Shown here: positions 9,630-18,756 of the stretch, piece after piece
Numbering within the stretch: the stretch's first letter is position 1
How the letters are laid out: each line of letters starts with the position of its first letter
The notes under the pieces: generated by a model
What the model saw: the letters and a program-made list of their open reading frames with translations, nothing else
What the model was told of the DNA's origin: nothing
Databases searched by the model: none
NCBI GenBank assembly: GCA_910583765.1
Contig: CAJTYS010000005.1
Span: 79,418 to 143,417, forward strand
Direction: 5' to 3'
Length of the DNA: 64,000 nucleotides
Origin: an uncultured Eubacteriales bacterium
GTDB taxonomy: Bacteria > Bacillota > Clostridia > Peptostreptococcales > Anaerovoracaceae
Position numbers and translations under genes: made by a program

Positions 9630-10522
9630 AGAAGATGCTGATTTTAGGTGGGAATGGTTTTGTGGGGAAAAATTTAATCGAATATTTGAACCAATTTTCA
9701 AATCAATACCAGCTGTTCGCCCCAACAAGCAGAGAATTAGATTTGCTGGATGAAAAGCAGGTCAGGGCTCATTTAGAAAAAAACAATTATGATGTCATTG
9801 TAAACGCTGCGATCCATAACCATGGCAATAACCCCACTCGTGAACGCCAAAAGGAATTGGAATATGATTTGCGGATGTTTTACAATTTAGAGAAATATCA
9901 GTCCCTTTATGGAAAGATGCTTTATTTTGGATCCGGTGCGGAATTTGATAAAAGCTGCGATATCCATAATGCATCGGATGATTATACGGGTCTTAATATC
10001 CCTTTAAATCAGTACGGCTTAGCGAAATATATAATCGCCAAGACAATCGAACAGAGCCGGAATATCTATAATCTGCGAATTTTCGGATTGTTCGGAAAAT
10101 ATGAAAACTGGAAGACGACTTTTATTTCCGGAGCCTGCTGCAAAGCGATCAAAGGCGTGCCCATTACCATACGACAGAACGTGTTGTTTGATTACTTATA
10201 CATCGAGGATTTTTGCAAAATGATAGGATGGTTTCTGGAACACGAACCGACTTGGAAGTCATATAATGTCGTTTCTGGCAGAAAGGTGGATTTGCTCACG
10301 ATAACGGACTGCGTGTTGAAAAAATCCCAAAAGGCATTACCGGTTTATGTCTGCAAAGAAGGACTGGCTAAGGAATATACGGCAAGCAACGAACGGCTTT
10401 TACAGGAAATTGGAGATTTTAATTTCACACCTATGGAAGAGGCCATTTCACAATTGTACGATTGGTATAGCATGCATCAGAATGAAATAGATTTGTATTC
10501 ATTACTATATCAAAACGGATAA
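9626..10522 (+). CDS. SDR-type nucleotide-sugar reductase or epimerase
   Basis: A 298-residue NAD(P)-binding protein of the extended SDR family with ILGGNGFVGKNL at the N-terminus, VNAAIHNHG, and the catalytic YGLAK motif (Tyr-x3-Lys). Its length and place directly after RfbH match CDP-4-keto-3,6-dideoxyglucose reductases such as abequose synthase, so it likely finishes a CDP-3,6-dideoxyhexose. The stereochemistry, and so the sugar (abequose, paratose, ascarylose or other), cannot be read. It starts within the rfbH stop (ATGA). Confidence 0.75.
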   Translation: MKKMLILGGNGFVGKNLIEYLNQFSNQYQLFAPTSRELDLLDEKQVRAHLEKNNYDVIVNAAIHNHGNNPTRERQKELEYDLRMFYNLEKYQSLYGKMLYFGSGAEFDKSCDIHNASDDYTGLNIPLNQYGLAKYIIAKTIEQSRNIYNLRIFGLFGKYENWKTTFISGACCKAIKGVPITIRQNVLFDYLYIEDFCKMIGWFLEHEPTWKSYNVVSGRKVDLLTITDCVLKKSQKALPVYVCKEGLAKEYTASNERLLQEIGDFNFTPMEEAISQLYDWYSMHQNEIDLYSLLYQNG

Positions 10523-10534
10523 GGAGACGAGAAA

Positions 10535-11533
10535 ATGTTGAATAATAAAACAATATTGGTCACAGGGGGGACAGGTTCTTTCGGAAAAAAGTTTCTGGAG
10601 ATGGTTTTAAACAGATACGAACCGCACAGGATCATTATTTATTCTAGGGATGAATACAAGCAGAGTGTGATCAAAAGCGAGTATGCTAAAAAGTATGATA
10701 TGTCTAAAGTGCGTTTTTTCATTGGAGATGTACGGGACAAGGAGCGGTTGATGCGAGCCTTCGATCATGTGGATTATGTGATCCATGCGGCTGCCATGAA
10801 ACAGGTCCCTACCTGTGAATATAATCCTTTTGAAGCCATCAAAACGAATGTTCATGGGGCGCAGAACGTGATTGACGCAGCGATAGATCGAGGTGTGAAA
10901 AAGGTAGTGGCTTTATCCACGGACAAAGCGGTCAATCCGATCAACTTATATGGCGGCACAAAGCTCGTATCGGATAAACTTTTTATTTCTGCAAATGCGT
11001 ACAGCAAAATCAGCGGAACCAAGTTTTCCGTGGTTCGATATGGGAATGTGGCAGGAAGCAGAGGCTCGGTCATTCCTATTTTCAAAAGCATCATTGAGCA
11101 GGGAGGAGATGAGTTGACCATAACGGATCCCCGCATGACCAGGTTCTGGATTACCTTAGAACAAGGGGTGGAACTGGTCTTCAAAGCTTTAAAGGAATCG
11201 ACTGGAGGCGAAACTTATATTTCAAAAATCCCGTCTTTTCGGATCACGGATTTGGCACAGGCTATGCTCCCAGGGGCGAAAATGAAAGAAATCGGGATCA
11301 GAGAAGGCGAAAAACTGCATGAAGTGATGGTCACGAAGGACGATAGCTATCTGACCTATGAATATGATAAACACTATATTATTTATCCACATTTTGACTG
11401 GTGGGAATTTGATGAAAGCCGGATCGGAAATGGAAAAAAGGTAGAAGAAGGGTTTGAATATAATTCGGGGACAAATACGGAATGGCTGGATGCGGAAGCA
11501 TTAAAGACACAGCTGAAAAGCCTAGGTTTTTAA
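10535..11533 (+). CDS. PseB-like UDP-GlcNAc 4,6-dehydratase
   Basis: Extended SDR of the PseB/FlaA1 family, which dehydrates and C5-epimerises UDP-GlcNAc in pseudaminic acid synthesis. Visible motifs are VTGGTGSFGKKF, HAAAMKQVPTCEYNPFEAI, STDKAVNPINLYGGTKL and RYGNVAGSRGSVIP, with the family's Lys in place of Tyr in the STDKA region. The 332 residues match the family. It opens a second sugar module (ThDP enzyme, SDR, NeuB-like, GNAT). No PseC aminotransferase, PseG hydrolase or CMP-sugar synthetase is nearby, so a standard pseudaminate pathway is incomplete here. Confidence 0.82.
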   Translation: MLNNKTILVTGGTGSFGKKFLEMVLNRYEPHRIIIYSRDEYKQSVIKSEYAKKYDMSKVRFFIGDVRDKERLMRAFDHVDYVIHAAAMKQVPTCEYNPFEAIKTNVHGAQNVIDAAIDRGVKKVVALSTDKAVNPINLYGGTKLVSDKLFISANAYSKISGTKFSVVRYGNVAGSRGSVIPIFKSIIEQGGDELTITDPRMTRFWITLEQGVELVFKALKESTGGETYISKIPSFRITDLAQAMLPGAKMKEIGIREGEKLHEVMVTKDDSYLTYEYDKHYIIYPHFDWWEFDESRIGNGKKVEEGFEYNSGTNTEWLDAEALKTQLKSLGF

Positions 11534-11548
11534 GGAGTGGAAAGCAAT

Positions 11549-13348
11549 ATGAAAAAACGCGTTGCGGATATGATTACAGAAATCCTAGTGGAAAACGGGA
11601 TCAAAACTTGTTTTTCTGTTGTAGGAGGCGGAGCGATGCACTTAAATAACGCTTTCGCTTTGAATTCAGAAATTGAAACGATTTTTAACCACCATGAACA
11701 GGCCTGTGCCATGGCAGCAGAAGGCTATGCCAGATTGTCAGGCGCTATGGCAGCAGTGTGTGTCACCAGCGGACCAGGGGGACTGAATGCTTTAACGGGC
11801 GTAGAGGGCGCATGGGTGGACAGCGTTCCGATGATTGTCATCTCAGGGCATCCGCGCTACGAAACGACAGTTGCGGCCACGGGTCTAAATTTAAGATGCA
11901 GGGGCGTTCAAGAAAATGACATTGTGTATGCTGTAAAAAAAATCACCAAATACGCAAAACTTGTGACAGAGCCATTGTCAATACGCAGGGAAATGCAGAA
12001 AGCGATTAAAATAGCGATGGATGGGCGGCGTGGGCCAGTGTGGTTAGACATTCCGCTAAACGTTCAAGGAGCGATCATAGAGACAGATGATCTGGAGGAA
12101 GAAGAACCATTTCAATCAGAAGTACCTGCGGTGACAGAGAACCATGTCAAAAAGGTGGCTGCGTTGCTGAGTGAAGCGAAACGACCTTGTATTTTGACTG
12201 GATCAGGGATCCGAACAGGTAATGCGATAGAAGGGTTTAGAAAGTTTGTGTCAATGGTTCATATCCCGATTGTAGGAGGATCATGGCTGGGGGATATCTG
12301 TTATAAGCAGCAGGAAAACTATTTTGGAACATCGGGCAGCGTTGGGCCTAGAATTGGTAACTTTATTTTGCAAAATTCTGATATGATTCTTGTATTGGGA
12401 AATAGTTTATCTTTTAGGCAGACTGGCTTCAATCAACAAGGCTTTGCGCCAAACGCAAAAATTGTCATGGTGGACGCACAGAAGGATGAAAGCGCAAAGC
12501 CAGGTTTGCAAGTCCACCTTTTTATACATGGAGAGTTAAGGGACTTTTTTCAAAAGTATCATCAATATGGTAAAAGAGTCATAGCAAAAAAACAGTGGAT
12601 GGAATATTGCTGGGCTATTAAGAATAGATTTCCGCCTTATGAAGCATTGACATATTATGAGCCGCTCGATTCGACAGAACGGATTCCAGCGATGCTGTTT
12701 TGGAGACAATTCATGAAGCAGGCTAATCCTAAAACTATTATTACACTTGGAAATAGTAGTTGTGTGCATGGAATTCTTCAGGAAGGAGTTGATTTTTCTA
12801 CGCAAAGAGTCCTAGTAAATTATAATTGCGGCTCTATGGGCGATGATTTGCCACAGGCTATTGGAGCGGCAGCTGTCAATCGAGATGAAATTTATTGTAT
12901 TACTGGTGACGGTTCCATTATGATGAATTTGCAGGAATTACAGACGATGCGCCACTACGGATTTAAAATTAAAGTCGTGCTTTTCATAAATGAAGGATAT
13001 GGAGCGCTCCGTAACACTTGGTCGAATTTTTTTCAAGGAATTTATGCGGGCTGTGATAGTGCTAGTGGCGTTAGTTTTCCGGATTTTGGGAATATTGTGA
13101 AAGCCTTTGGGATCTCTTATTCCCAGTGTAATTGTATTGGTGATTTAGAGCAAAGCATTAAGTGGATTATGAATCAAAGCGATGCAGCAGTTTTAGGCAT
13201 CGCACAGAGAATTGATGACATAAAAGGACCCAAAGTGGAATCAAAAATGCTTGATGATGGCACGTTTGTAACACCGCCATTACATGATATGAGTCCATTT
13301 TTGAGTGCTGAGGAATTGAATGAATTAATGATGGAATGGGACAAGTGA
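11549..13348 (+). CDS. ThDP-dependent acetolactate-synthase-like enzyme of a glycan locus
   Basis: A 599-residue thiamine diphosphate enzyme with the three-domain acetolactate synthase layout. The catalytic Glu is at residue 50 (FNHHEQACAMAAEGYAR), the FAD/substrate region has VTSGPGGLNALTG, and the ThDP/Mg motif starts near residue 453 (TGDGSIMMNLQEL) and closes with an unusual FINEGYG where NN is common. It is unlike the biosynthetic IlvB near 55.7 kb and is embedded among sugar genes. A known precedent is YerE, which adds a two-carbon unit from pyruvate to CDP-4-keto-3,6-dideoxyglucose in yersiniose synthesis, the substrate that RfbF/G/H would provide. The alternative is action on the PseB-derived sugar. 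Confidence 0.75.
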   Translation: MKKRVADMITEILVENGIKTCFSVVGGGAMHLNNAFALNSEIETIFNHHEQACAMAAEGYARLSGAMAAVCVTSGPGGLNALTGVEGAWVDSVPMIVISGHPRYETTVAATGLNLRCRGVQENDIVYAVKKITKYAKLVTEPLSIRREMQKAIKIAMDGRRGPVWLDIPLNVQGAIIETDDLEEEEPFQSEVPAVTENHVKKVAALLSEAKRPCILTGSGIRTGNAIEGFRKFVSMVHIPIVGGSWLGDICYKQQENYFGTSGSVGPRIGNFILQNSDMILVLGNSLSFRQTGFNQQGFAPNAKIVMVDAQKDESAKPGLQVHLFIHGELRDFFQKYHQYGKRVIAKKQWMEYCWAIKNRFPPYEALTYYEPLDSTERIPAMLFWRQFMKQANPKTIITLGNSSCVHGILQEGVDFSTQRVLVNYNCGSMGDDLPQAIGAAAVNRDEIYCITGDGSIMMNLQELQTMRHYGFKIKVVLFINEGYGALRNTWSNFFQGIYAGCDSASGVSFPDFGNIVKAFGISYSQCNCIGDLEQSIKWIMNQSDAAVLGIAQRIDDIKGPKVESKMLDDGTFVTPPLHDMSPFLSAEELNELMMEWDK

Positions 13349-14235
13349 GAAAAAAAATATATATAACTGGTATTTGCGGAATGCTGGGTAATCAAATCGC
13401 AAAAGAACTACATGACAAATATGAAATTAGAGGCGGGGATTTGGCAGACTGCGACATCGATGGGTGCCAAGTGGAATGTTACGATCTCTTAGATTTTTCT
13501 ATGCTAAAAAAGCATCTGAAAGCCTTTCAACCAGATGTTGTGGTTCATACGGCGGCAGCAGTGAATGTGGATCAATGTGAGACGGATAGAATTTACGCAT
13601 ATAATTTGAATGTGGGTTTAACTAAGAACTTAGCTGAAATTTGTGATGAAGAAGACATAAAGCTAATATATATTTCTACTGATGCGGTTTTTGATGGAGA
13701 GAAAGCAGGTTTATATAATGAAACTGATATTGTCAATCCCATTAACTATTATGGTGAAACAAAGCTGATTGGTGAACAGCTCGTAGAAAAATATAAGCAA
13801 AATCTTATTTTGCGGACCAATATATATGGTACTAATATACAGAAAAAAAATAGTTTTGGCGAGTGGATCCTTCAATCTTTGGAACAGAATCAAGAACTGG
13901 GAATGTTTTTTGATATTCAATTTTCGCCTATACTAGTAAATGAATTGGCATGGATCATATATGCGTGCATAGAAAAAAATGTAACTGGGCTTTTTCATGC
14001 GTGTGGAACAGGTTCAATCTCAAAGTATGAGTTTGGAATGGAGTTAAAAAAGATATTCCAATTAAAGTCAGGATCTATCAAAAAGATTTCAAGCGATACT
14101 TTTGATTTCAAGGCCCCCAGAGCAAAAAATATGGGGATGGATAATAGCAAAATAAAAAGTGTTTTAGATATAAAAATCAGCACGCCGGTCGAGAGTATTT
14201 ATAAATTCAAATCTTTATTGTGTGAGGGAAGGTAA
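13336..14235 (+). CDS. RmlD-like nucleotide-sugar reductase
   Basis: SDR of the dTDP-4-dehydrorhamnose reductase type, 299 residues: ITGICGMLGNQIAKEL at the N-terminus, VHTAAAVNVDQCE, STDAVFDGEKAG and the catalytic YYGETK (Tyr-x3-Lys). It overlaps the ThDP enzyme by 13 bases, which suggests coupled production and a linked substrate, for example reduction of a ketone left by that enzyme, as YerF does after YerE. No rmlA, rmlB or rmlC is present, so dTDP-rhamnose is unlikely. From here to about 17.2 kb the DNA is visibly more AT-rich than elsewhere, a possible sign of transfer. Confidence 0.75.
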   Translation: MGQVRKKIYITGICGMLGNQIAKELHDKYEIRGGDLADCDIDGCQVECYDLLDFSMLKKHLKAFQPDVVVHTAAAVNVDQCETDRIYAYNLNVGLTKNLAEICDEEDIKLIYISTDAVFDGEKAGLYNETDIVNPINYYGETKLIGEQLVEKYKQNLILRTNIYGTNIQKKNSFGEWILQSLEQNQELGMFFDIQFSPILVNELAWIIYACIEKNVTGLFHACGTGSISKYEFGMELKKIFQLKSGSIKKISSDTFDFKAPRAKNMGMDNSKIKSVLDIKISTPVESIYKFKSLLCEGR

Positions 14236-14237
14236 TT

Positions 14238-15296
14238 ATGCGAATAGGAACTTTAGATGTAAATAAAAATAGTAAGCCTATTTTTATAGCCGATATTGCG
14301 TCTAATCACGATGGGAGTATTGAACGGGCCTATAGGTTAATTGAGTTAGCAAAGGAAGCCGGGGCGGATATAGCCAAATTTCAGAATTTCAAAGCAGAAC
14401 TGATTGTAAGCAGGAATGGGTTCGATTCTATGCCCAAACAAAGCCATCAGGCGCAGTGGGAGAAATCGGTCTATCAAGTTTATCAAGAGGCATCTGTGTG
14501 TGATGAATGGACTATCAAATTAAAGGAAAAATGTGATGAAGTCGGGATAGAGTATATGACGAGTCCATATGACCATGCTTCGGTTGACTGGGCTTTGCCA
14601 TATGTTGGTGCCTTTAAAATCGGTTCAGGAGATATAACATGGCTGGATATCATCGAATATATGGCTAAAAAAGAAAAACCTATTTTACTCGCCACTGGTG
14701 CGGCAACATTAGAAGAAGTAAAAAGGGCCGTAGATATAATAGAGAAATATAATAAAGACCTGGTATTACTGCAGTGTAATACCAATTATACAGCTGATCT
14801 AGAAAATTTTAATCATATCAACTTAAACGTTCTTAAACAGTATGAGCTGCTTTACCCAAAATGTATTTTAGGATTATCTGATCATACGCCAGGACATGTC
14901 GCTGTTTTAGGCGCCATTGCTTTAGGTGCATGTGTTATTGAAAAACATTTTACTGATGATAACACGAGGATGGGGCCAGATCATAAATTTGCGATGAACC
15001 CTCAATCGTGGAGAAAAATGGTTGATGATTCTATGACTTTATGGAAGGCTCTTGGTGACGGGAACAAAAAGGTGGAAAAAAACGAATTAGAATCCAGGAA
15101 AGTTCAGCAGAGATCATTATTTTTAACAAAATCTATTGGAGCAGGACAAATAATTCAAAACGAGGATTTAATTCCCTTGCGCCCAATTATGGATGATGGT
15201 ATCCCGCCATATGCGATTGCTCAAGTTGTTGGCAAGAAAGCTAAGCGGGATTTAAAGGTGGATACATATGTAAAATGGGAGGACTTGCTAGAATGA
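14238..15296 (+). CDS. NeuB/PseI-family nonulosonate synthase
   Basis: Condenses phosphoenolpyruvate with a six-carbon sugar to a nine-carbon nonulosonic acid (sialic, legionaminic or pseudaminic type). Family features are FIADIASNHDGSIERA, AKFQNFKAE, MTSPYD and KIGSGDITW, then LGLSDHTPGH and EKHFTDD. The C-terminus from about residue 285 is the SAF (antifreeze-like) domain (RRSLFLTKSIGAGQII). Length 352 is normal. Its acceptor would come from upstream enzymes, but the usual epimerase or hydrolase and CMP synthetase genes are absent here, so the exact nonulosonate is open. Confidence 0.88.
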   Translation: MRIGTLDVNKNSKPIFIADIASNHDGSIERAYRLIELAKEAGADIAKFQNFKAELIVSRNGFDSMPKQSHQAQWEKSVYQVYQEASVCDEWTIKLKEKCDEVGIEYMTSPYDHASVDWALPYVGAFKIGSGDITWLDIIEYMAKKEKPILLATGAATLEEVKRAVDIIEKYNKDLVLLQCNTNYTADLENFNHINLNVLKQYELLYPKCILGLSDHTPGHVAVLGAIALGACVIEKHFTDDNTRMGPDHKFAMNPQSWRKMVDDSMTLWKALGDGNKKVEKNELESRKVQQRSLFLTKSIGAGQIIQNEDLIPLRPIMDDGIPPYAIAQVVGKKAKRDLKVDTYVKWEDLLE

Positions 15297-15838
15297 TAAC
15301 TGGTGAAAAGGTTTACTTAACTACTATCGAAAATGAAGATTTAGAAGTATTAAGACAGTGGAGGAATCAACCTGAATATAGAAAGTATTTTCGAGAGTAT
15401 CGTGAAATCAGCAAGCATATGCAGGAAACCTGGTATCAATCGAAAGTTATTGGTGATCCAAATACGATAATGTTTGCTATTAAAAATAAAGCGACAAATG
15501 AATTACTAGGATGCTGTGGCCTATGCTATATTAATTGGATCAACAGACATGGGGATTTATCTTTATATATTGGATGGGAGAATTCTTATATTGATGAATT
15601 GGGATTTGCTCAGGAAGCGTGTCGATTATTGTTTAATTACGGCTTTAGTGAGTTGAATCTAAATAAGGTGTGGACAGAAATATATGAATTTGACCATAAA
15701 AAGTATAAGCTATATCATAGTTTGGGTTTCCATGATGATGGATTGCTTCGGCAGCAGTATTTTCATGATGGAAAACTATGGGATTCATATATTCTGTCAC
15801 TGCTGCGTAAGGATTGGAAGTCTTTGAGTATAGGCTAG
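15293..15838 (+). CDS. GNAT N-acetyltransferase, possibly PseH-like
   Basis: A 181-residue acetyltransferase of the RimJ/RimL type. The start at 15293 overlaps the upstream stop (ATGA) and has GGAGG 10 bases before it. The fold is seen as YLTTIENEDLEVLRQWRNQPEYR, a central LGCCGLCYINW strand, the acetyl-CoA helix start and LNKVWTEIYEFDHKKYKLYHSLGF. Next to a NeuB-family synthase, such enzymes usually acetylate an amino sugar precursor (PseH, LegH); this is inferred from position. Confidence 0.78.
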   Translation: MITGEKVYLTTIENEDLEVLRQWRNQPEYRKYFREYREISKHMQETWYQSKVIGDPNTIMFAIKNKATNELLGCCGLCYINWINRHGDLSLYIGWENSYIDELGFAQEACRLLFNYGFSELNLNKVWTEIYEFDHKKYKLYHSLGFHDDGLLRQQYFHDGKLWDSYILSLLRKDWKSLSIG

Positions 15839-15886
15839 TTATCATCTACTTGCTAAACAATATAGACCGTAAGGAGTGTAGATACG

Positions 15887-17173
15887 ATGCATTTTGCGAA
15901 TATTTATTTTGATCGAAATGAAAGGCTGACGATTGGCGATGATATGCAATTGCTTGCCATAGAAAATCTATATAAGTATATGGGAATCGATTATAATGAA
16001 GTAGTCCGGATTCCTTTTCATTCATTAGCTCAGTATGATGGGGAATATGTGATTTTGCCTATTTCATTTCCGTTATATGGATTCCATCATGACATTGCGA
16101 TCACACAATTTTCACCTAAAATAATTCCTGTTTTTTTAGGATTGAGTACATTGACTCAATCCTATACAAAGGAAGAACGTGATTATTTGAAACGATTTGA
16201 GCCGATTGGATGTAGAGACTTACATACCATGCAGGCGATGAGAAAAAATGGGATCATGTCATATCTGAATGGGTGCATGACAGCTACGTTGCCATTGATG
16301 CGGGGAAATCGTGATAAAGACTTTGATAAAATTTTTTGTATTGACGTACCGGATAGATTTAGAGCCATGATTCCAAAGAATATTTTGAAGGATTGTGTTT
16401 TCCTAAGCCATACATTTTATCCAGAGGAATTGCCGAATGGACCAGAACAGAAGGCAAGAGAGTTGTATCAAATGTATATTAATGAGGCAAGATTAATTAT
16501 TACTACCAGATTACATGGGGCATTGCCATGTGTTGCCGCAGGGATCCCAGTTGTTTTGTTCAAGGATCACCTTTCTTATAGATTTGCTGGTATTGACAAA
16601 TTGATTCATGTATACACAGAATCTGAATATGAAGAAATTGATTGGGATCCGGCCCCGGTGTTCTATGAAACCCATAAAAAGAAGGTTTTAGATGTGGCTT
16701 CAAAGCGATTGCAAGACGCATATGACAAGTATCATGATATTTTTGAAATCAGCAGTTTCTATGAATCACGGGATGACAGGCCTTATTATATTGAGTTTTA
16801 TGATAACAGTATTGCTTTTATTAATGATCATTTTGATCGTGAAGAAGAATTTGAATATGCCTTATGGGGGGGCACACAGACCGCCCAATTGATATATTCA
16901 TATCTAAGCGCACATTATCCAAAGGCTAAATTGGTCGCAGCCATTGATAAATCAAAAGATATCAAATTTTGTGGAATAGATACTTGCAGAAAAGAATGGA
17001 TGAAGGAGCATAAAGACGTATTTTGCTTTGTGTGTACTGGTGCAGCAATAAAAGAGGCATATGAATATTTCCATGAAATACAACATGAACGATTCTATCA
17101 GTGTTGTGAAGATGGTAATCGGCATAGGACAGAAGGCGATAGGAAAAGTAAGTATGTGAATGTCGAGTATTAA
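15887..17173 (+). CDS. Polysaccharide pyruvyl transferase family protein
   Basis: The N-terminal ~290 residues match the CsaB/WcaK-like family that transfers pyruvate from PEP to sugars: IGDDMQLLAIENL near the start, IPVFLGLSTL, FEPIGCRDLHTMQ (typical GxRDxxT) and RLIITTRLHGALPCVAAGIPVV. The last ~110 residues carry a separate Rossmann-like segment (YALWGGTQTAQLIYSYL, then LVAAIDKS) whose role is unknown. AAGGAG lies 9 bases before the ATG. It ends the continuous sugar operon. It may modify the surface glycan, but some family members act as sulfhydrolases or transferases of other kinds. Confidence 0.8.
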   Translation: MHFANIYFDRNERLTIGDDMQLLAIENLYKYMGIDYNEVVRIPFHSLAQYDGEYVILPISFPLYGFHHDIAITQFSPKIIPVFLGLSTLTQSYTKEERDYLKRFEPIGCRDLHTMQAMRKNGIMSYLNGCMTATLPLMRGNRDKDFDKIFCIDVPDRFRAMIPKNILKDCVFLSHTFYPEELPNGPEQKARELYQMYINEARLIITTRLHGALPCVAAGIPVVLFKDHLSYRFAGIDKLIHVYTESEYEEIDWDPAPVFYETHKKKVLDVASKRLQDAYDKYHDIFEISSFYESRDDRPYYIEFYDNSIAFINDHFDREEEFEYALWGGTQTAQLIYSYLSAHYPKAKLVAAIDKSKDIKFCGIDTCRKEWMKEHKDVFCFVCTGAAIKEAYEYFHEIQHERFYQCCEDGNRHRTEGDRKSKYVNVEY

Positions 17174-17369
17174 AATGATAGCCGTGTTCCAGGACAGTCA
17201 TACGCCAAAAGACGGGCTATTGTAAGAGATAATGTCTAGCGGTGCGGCTTTACTCAAGGAGGTCTAGTAGAATATGATCGGGCTACAGCAAAGCATAGTC
17301 TTTATATGGAAAATGACGGAGTAGATTGCTCATAAGAGTGAAACACTTCATTAAGACGCACCAAAACCA

Positions 17370-18239
17370 ATGTGGAAAAATGAACTAAAACTAGCAAAAG
17401 AACTTGCCATCAAAGCGGGCCTGGCCATCATGGACATCTATGATAGCCAAGAAGACCCGCAGGTGGAATACAAGAAGGGAAAAATGCCTCTCACAGCAGC
17501 TGACAAGCGGGCGAATCAAATCATCGTGCGGGCTTTGCGAAAGGCTTATCCTGCGTATGCCATCCTTTCCAAGGAAGAGCAGGATCATAAGGAACGGTTG
17601 ATAAACGACCATTGCTTTATCGTGGATCCCCTTGACGGAACGAAAGAGTTTTTAAAAAGAAACGGGCAGTTCACAGTCAATATCGCCCTGGCTTACAAAC
17701 ACAAGCCTGTCATGGGCGTGATTTATGCTCCAGCTGCCGGAGCCTTGTTCTATGCCAGCGAAGGGACAGGCGCATTTCTGGAAAGGATTTGTGTGCCAGG
17801 GATAGAACAGGCATATTTTGATAAGATCATGAAAATGGATGCAGAGGCAGACTCGTTAGAAGCAGCGGGCTTGATCCTAAAAGAGGAGGCACCTGAACCA
17901 TTGAAGGTGTCTGACCGCAAGACAGATTTGCGAGTTGTGATGAGCAGCTCCCACGGATGTGCGGAAATGGATGATCTGATAGGCCGGCATGGTTTGTGCG
18001 ACTGTATGAAAATAGGCAGCTCCCTGAAGGGCTGTCTCGTTGCCCAAGGAAAGGCAGAGCTTTATTATCGGTACAATCCAACCATGGAGTGGGGCACTGC
18101 GGCCATGCAATGCATTGTGGAGGAAGCAGGCGGCATCTTTCGTCAAATGGATGATTCTCCTATGAGATACAATCGTGAAAACCCTGTGAATGAAAAAGGA
18201 TTTTATGCGATAAACAGAGCAGAAAATCGTCTGAGGTAG
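17370..18239 (+). CDS. cysQ: CysQ-like 3'(2'),5'-bisphosphate nucleotidase
   Basis: Inositol-monophosphatase fold enzyme that removes phosphate from 3'-phosphoadenosine 5'-phosphate, a by-product of sulfotransferase or carrier-protein reactions. It has the metal motif VDPLDGTKEFLKRNGQFTVN and an acidic ILSKEEQ segment. The second motif, normally W-D-x-A-A-G, reads EWGTAAMQ, so a usual metal-binding Asp is Gly here. A ~25-residue charged insertion lies around residues 150-180. There is no clear ribosome site before the ATG. The 195 bases upstream hold only a 16-codon frame (17274-17324) with a good ribosome site, perhaps a remnant. Confidence 0.82.
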   Translation: MWKNELKLAKELAIKAGLAIMDIYDSQEDPQVEYKKGKMPLTAADKRANQIIVRALRKAYPAYAILSKEEQDHKERLINDHCFIVDPLDGTKEFLKRNGQFTVNIALAYKHKPVMGVIYAPAAGALFYASEGTGAFLERICVPGIEQAYFDKIMKMDAEADSLEAAGLILKEEAPEPLKVSDRKTDLRVVMSSSHGCAEMDDLIGRHGLCDCMKIGSSLKGCLVAQGKAELYYRYNPTMEWGTAAMQCIVEEAGGIFRQMDDSPMRYNRENPVNEKGFYAINRAENRLR

Positions 18240-18377
18240 ACTTGTGCCTCTGGTTATCACCCGAAGGCTTCCTTGTTGTGATCCTACGCGAAAGCTGCGC
18301 CTATTGTCCAGGCTGAGGGATGCCTAAAATCGCCCCCCGCATGGCCGCACATTTCCCAAAAAACTTGCAAAAAACAC

Positions 18378-18406
18378 TTGTGCTTGTCATCAACCTATGA
18401 TATAGT
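18378..18406 (+). promoter_or_regulatory. Promoter of rpmE
   Basis: TTGTGC (18378-18383) and TATAGT (18401-18406) are separated by 17 bases, upstream of the L31 gene by about 65 bases. This is a good sigma-A type match. Confidence 0.6.
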
Positions 18407-18472
18407 AAATAAGCTGTGCGGCAGCAAATTATGCAAAGGTGGTAAAGCCTGAGCAGGAAAGAGGTGAAAAGC

Positions 18473-18673
18473 ATGAAGGAAGGAATCCATCCTGACTACA
18501 AGGAATGTAAAGTAACTTGCGCATGTGGTAACACATTTGTTACGAAGTCCACGAAGGAAGAAATCCGTCTGGACGTTTGCTCAGAGTGTCATCCATTCTT
18601 TACAGGTCAGCAGAAATTTATCAACCGCGGCGGTCGTGTTGAAAAGTTCAAGAACAAATATCATTTGGACTAA
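18473..18673 (+). CDS. rpmE: 50S ribosomal protein L31, zinc-binding type
   Basis: Large-subunit ribosomal protein. MKEGIHPDY at the start and CHPFFTGQQKF near the end are hallmark L31 sequences. Four cysteines (CxC around residues 13-15 and CxxC around 34-37) identify the zinc-containing form. The ATG at 18473 is preceded by GAGGTG; a GTG nine bases earlier is part of that site. It has its own promoter and terminator and no obvious tie to the glycan genes. Confidence 0.96.
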   Translation: MKEGIHPDYKECKVTCACGNTFVTKSTKEEIRLDVCSECHPFFTGQQKFINRGGRVEKFKNKYHLD

Positions 18674-18704
18674 TTGGGCGAAGCGGAATCAAAATGATTA
18701 CTAC

Positions 18705-18756
18705 AATAACCATCTTCCAAGTCAGCGAGAGCTGGTGGGAAGATGGTTATTTTTTT
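18705..18756 (+). terminator. Terminator of rpmE
   Basis: A 14-bp stem, AATAACCATCTTCC (18705-18718) with its complement at 18738-18751, has a 19-base loop and runs into TTTTTTC. Confidence 0.9.

Noticed and set aside
11549..13348. Second IlvB for amino acid synthesis
   Set aside because: It is embedded in sugar genes, has no small subunit, and differs from the true IlvB at 55.7 kb.
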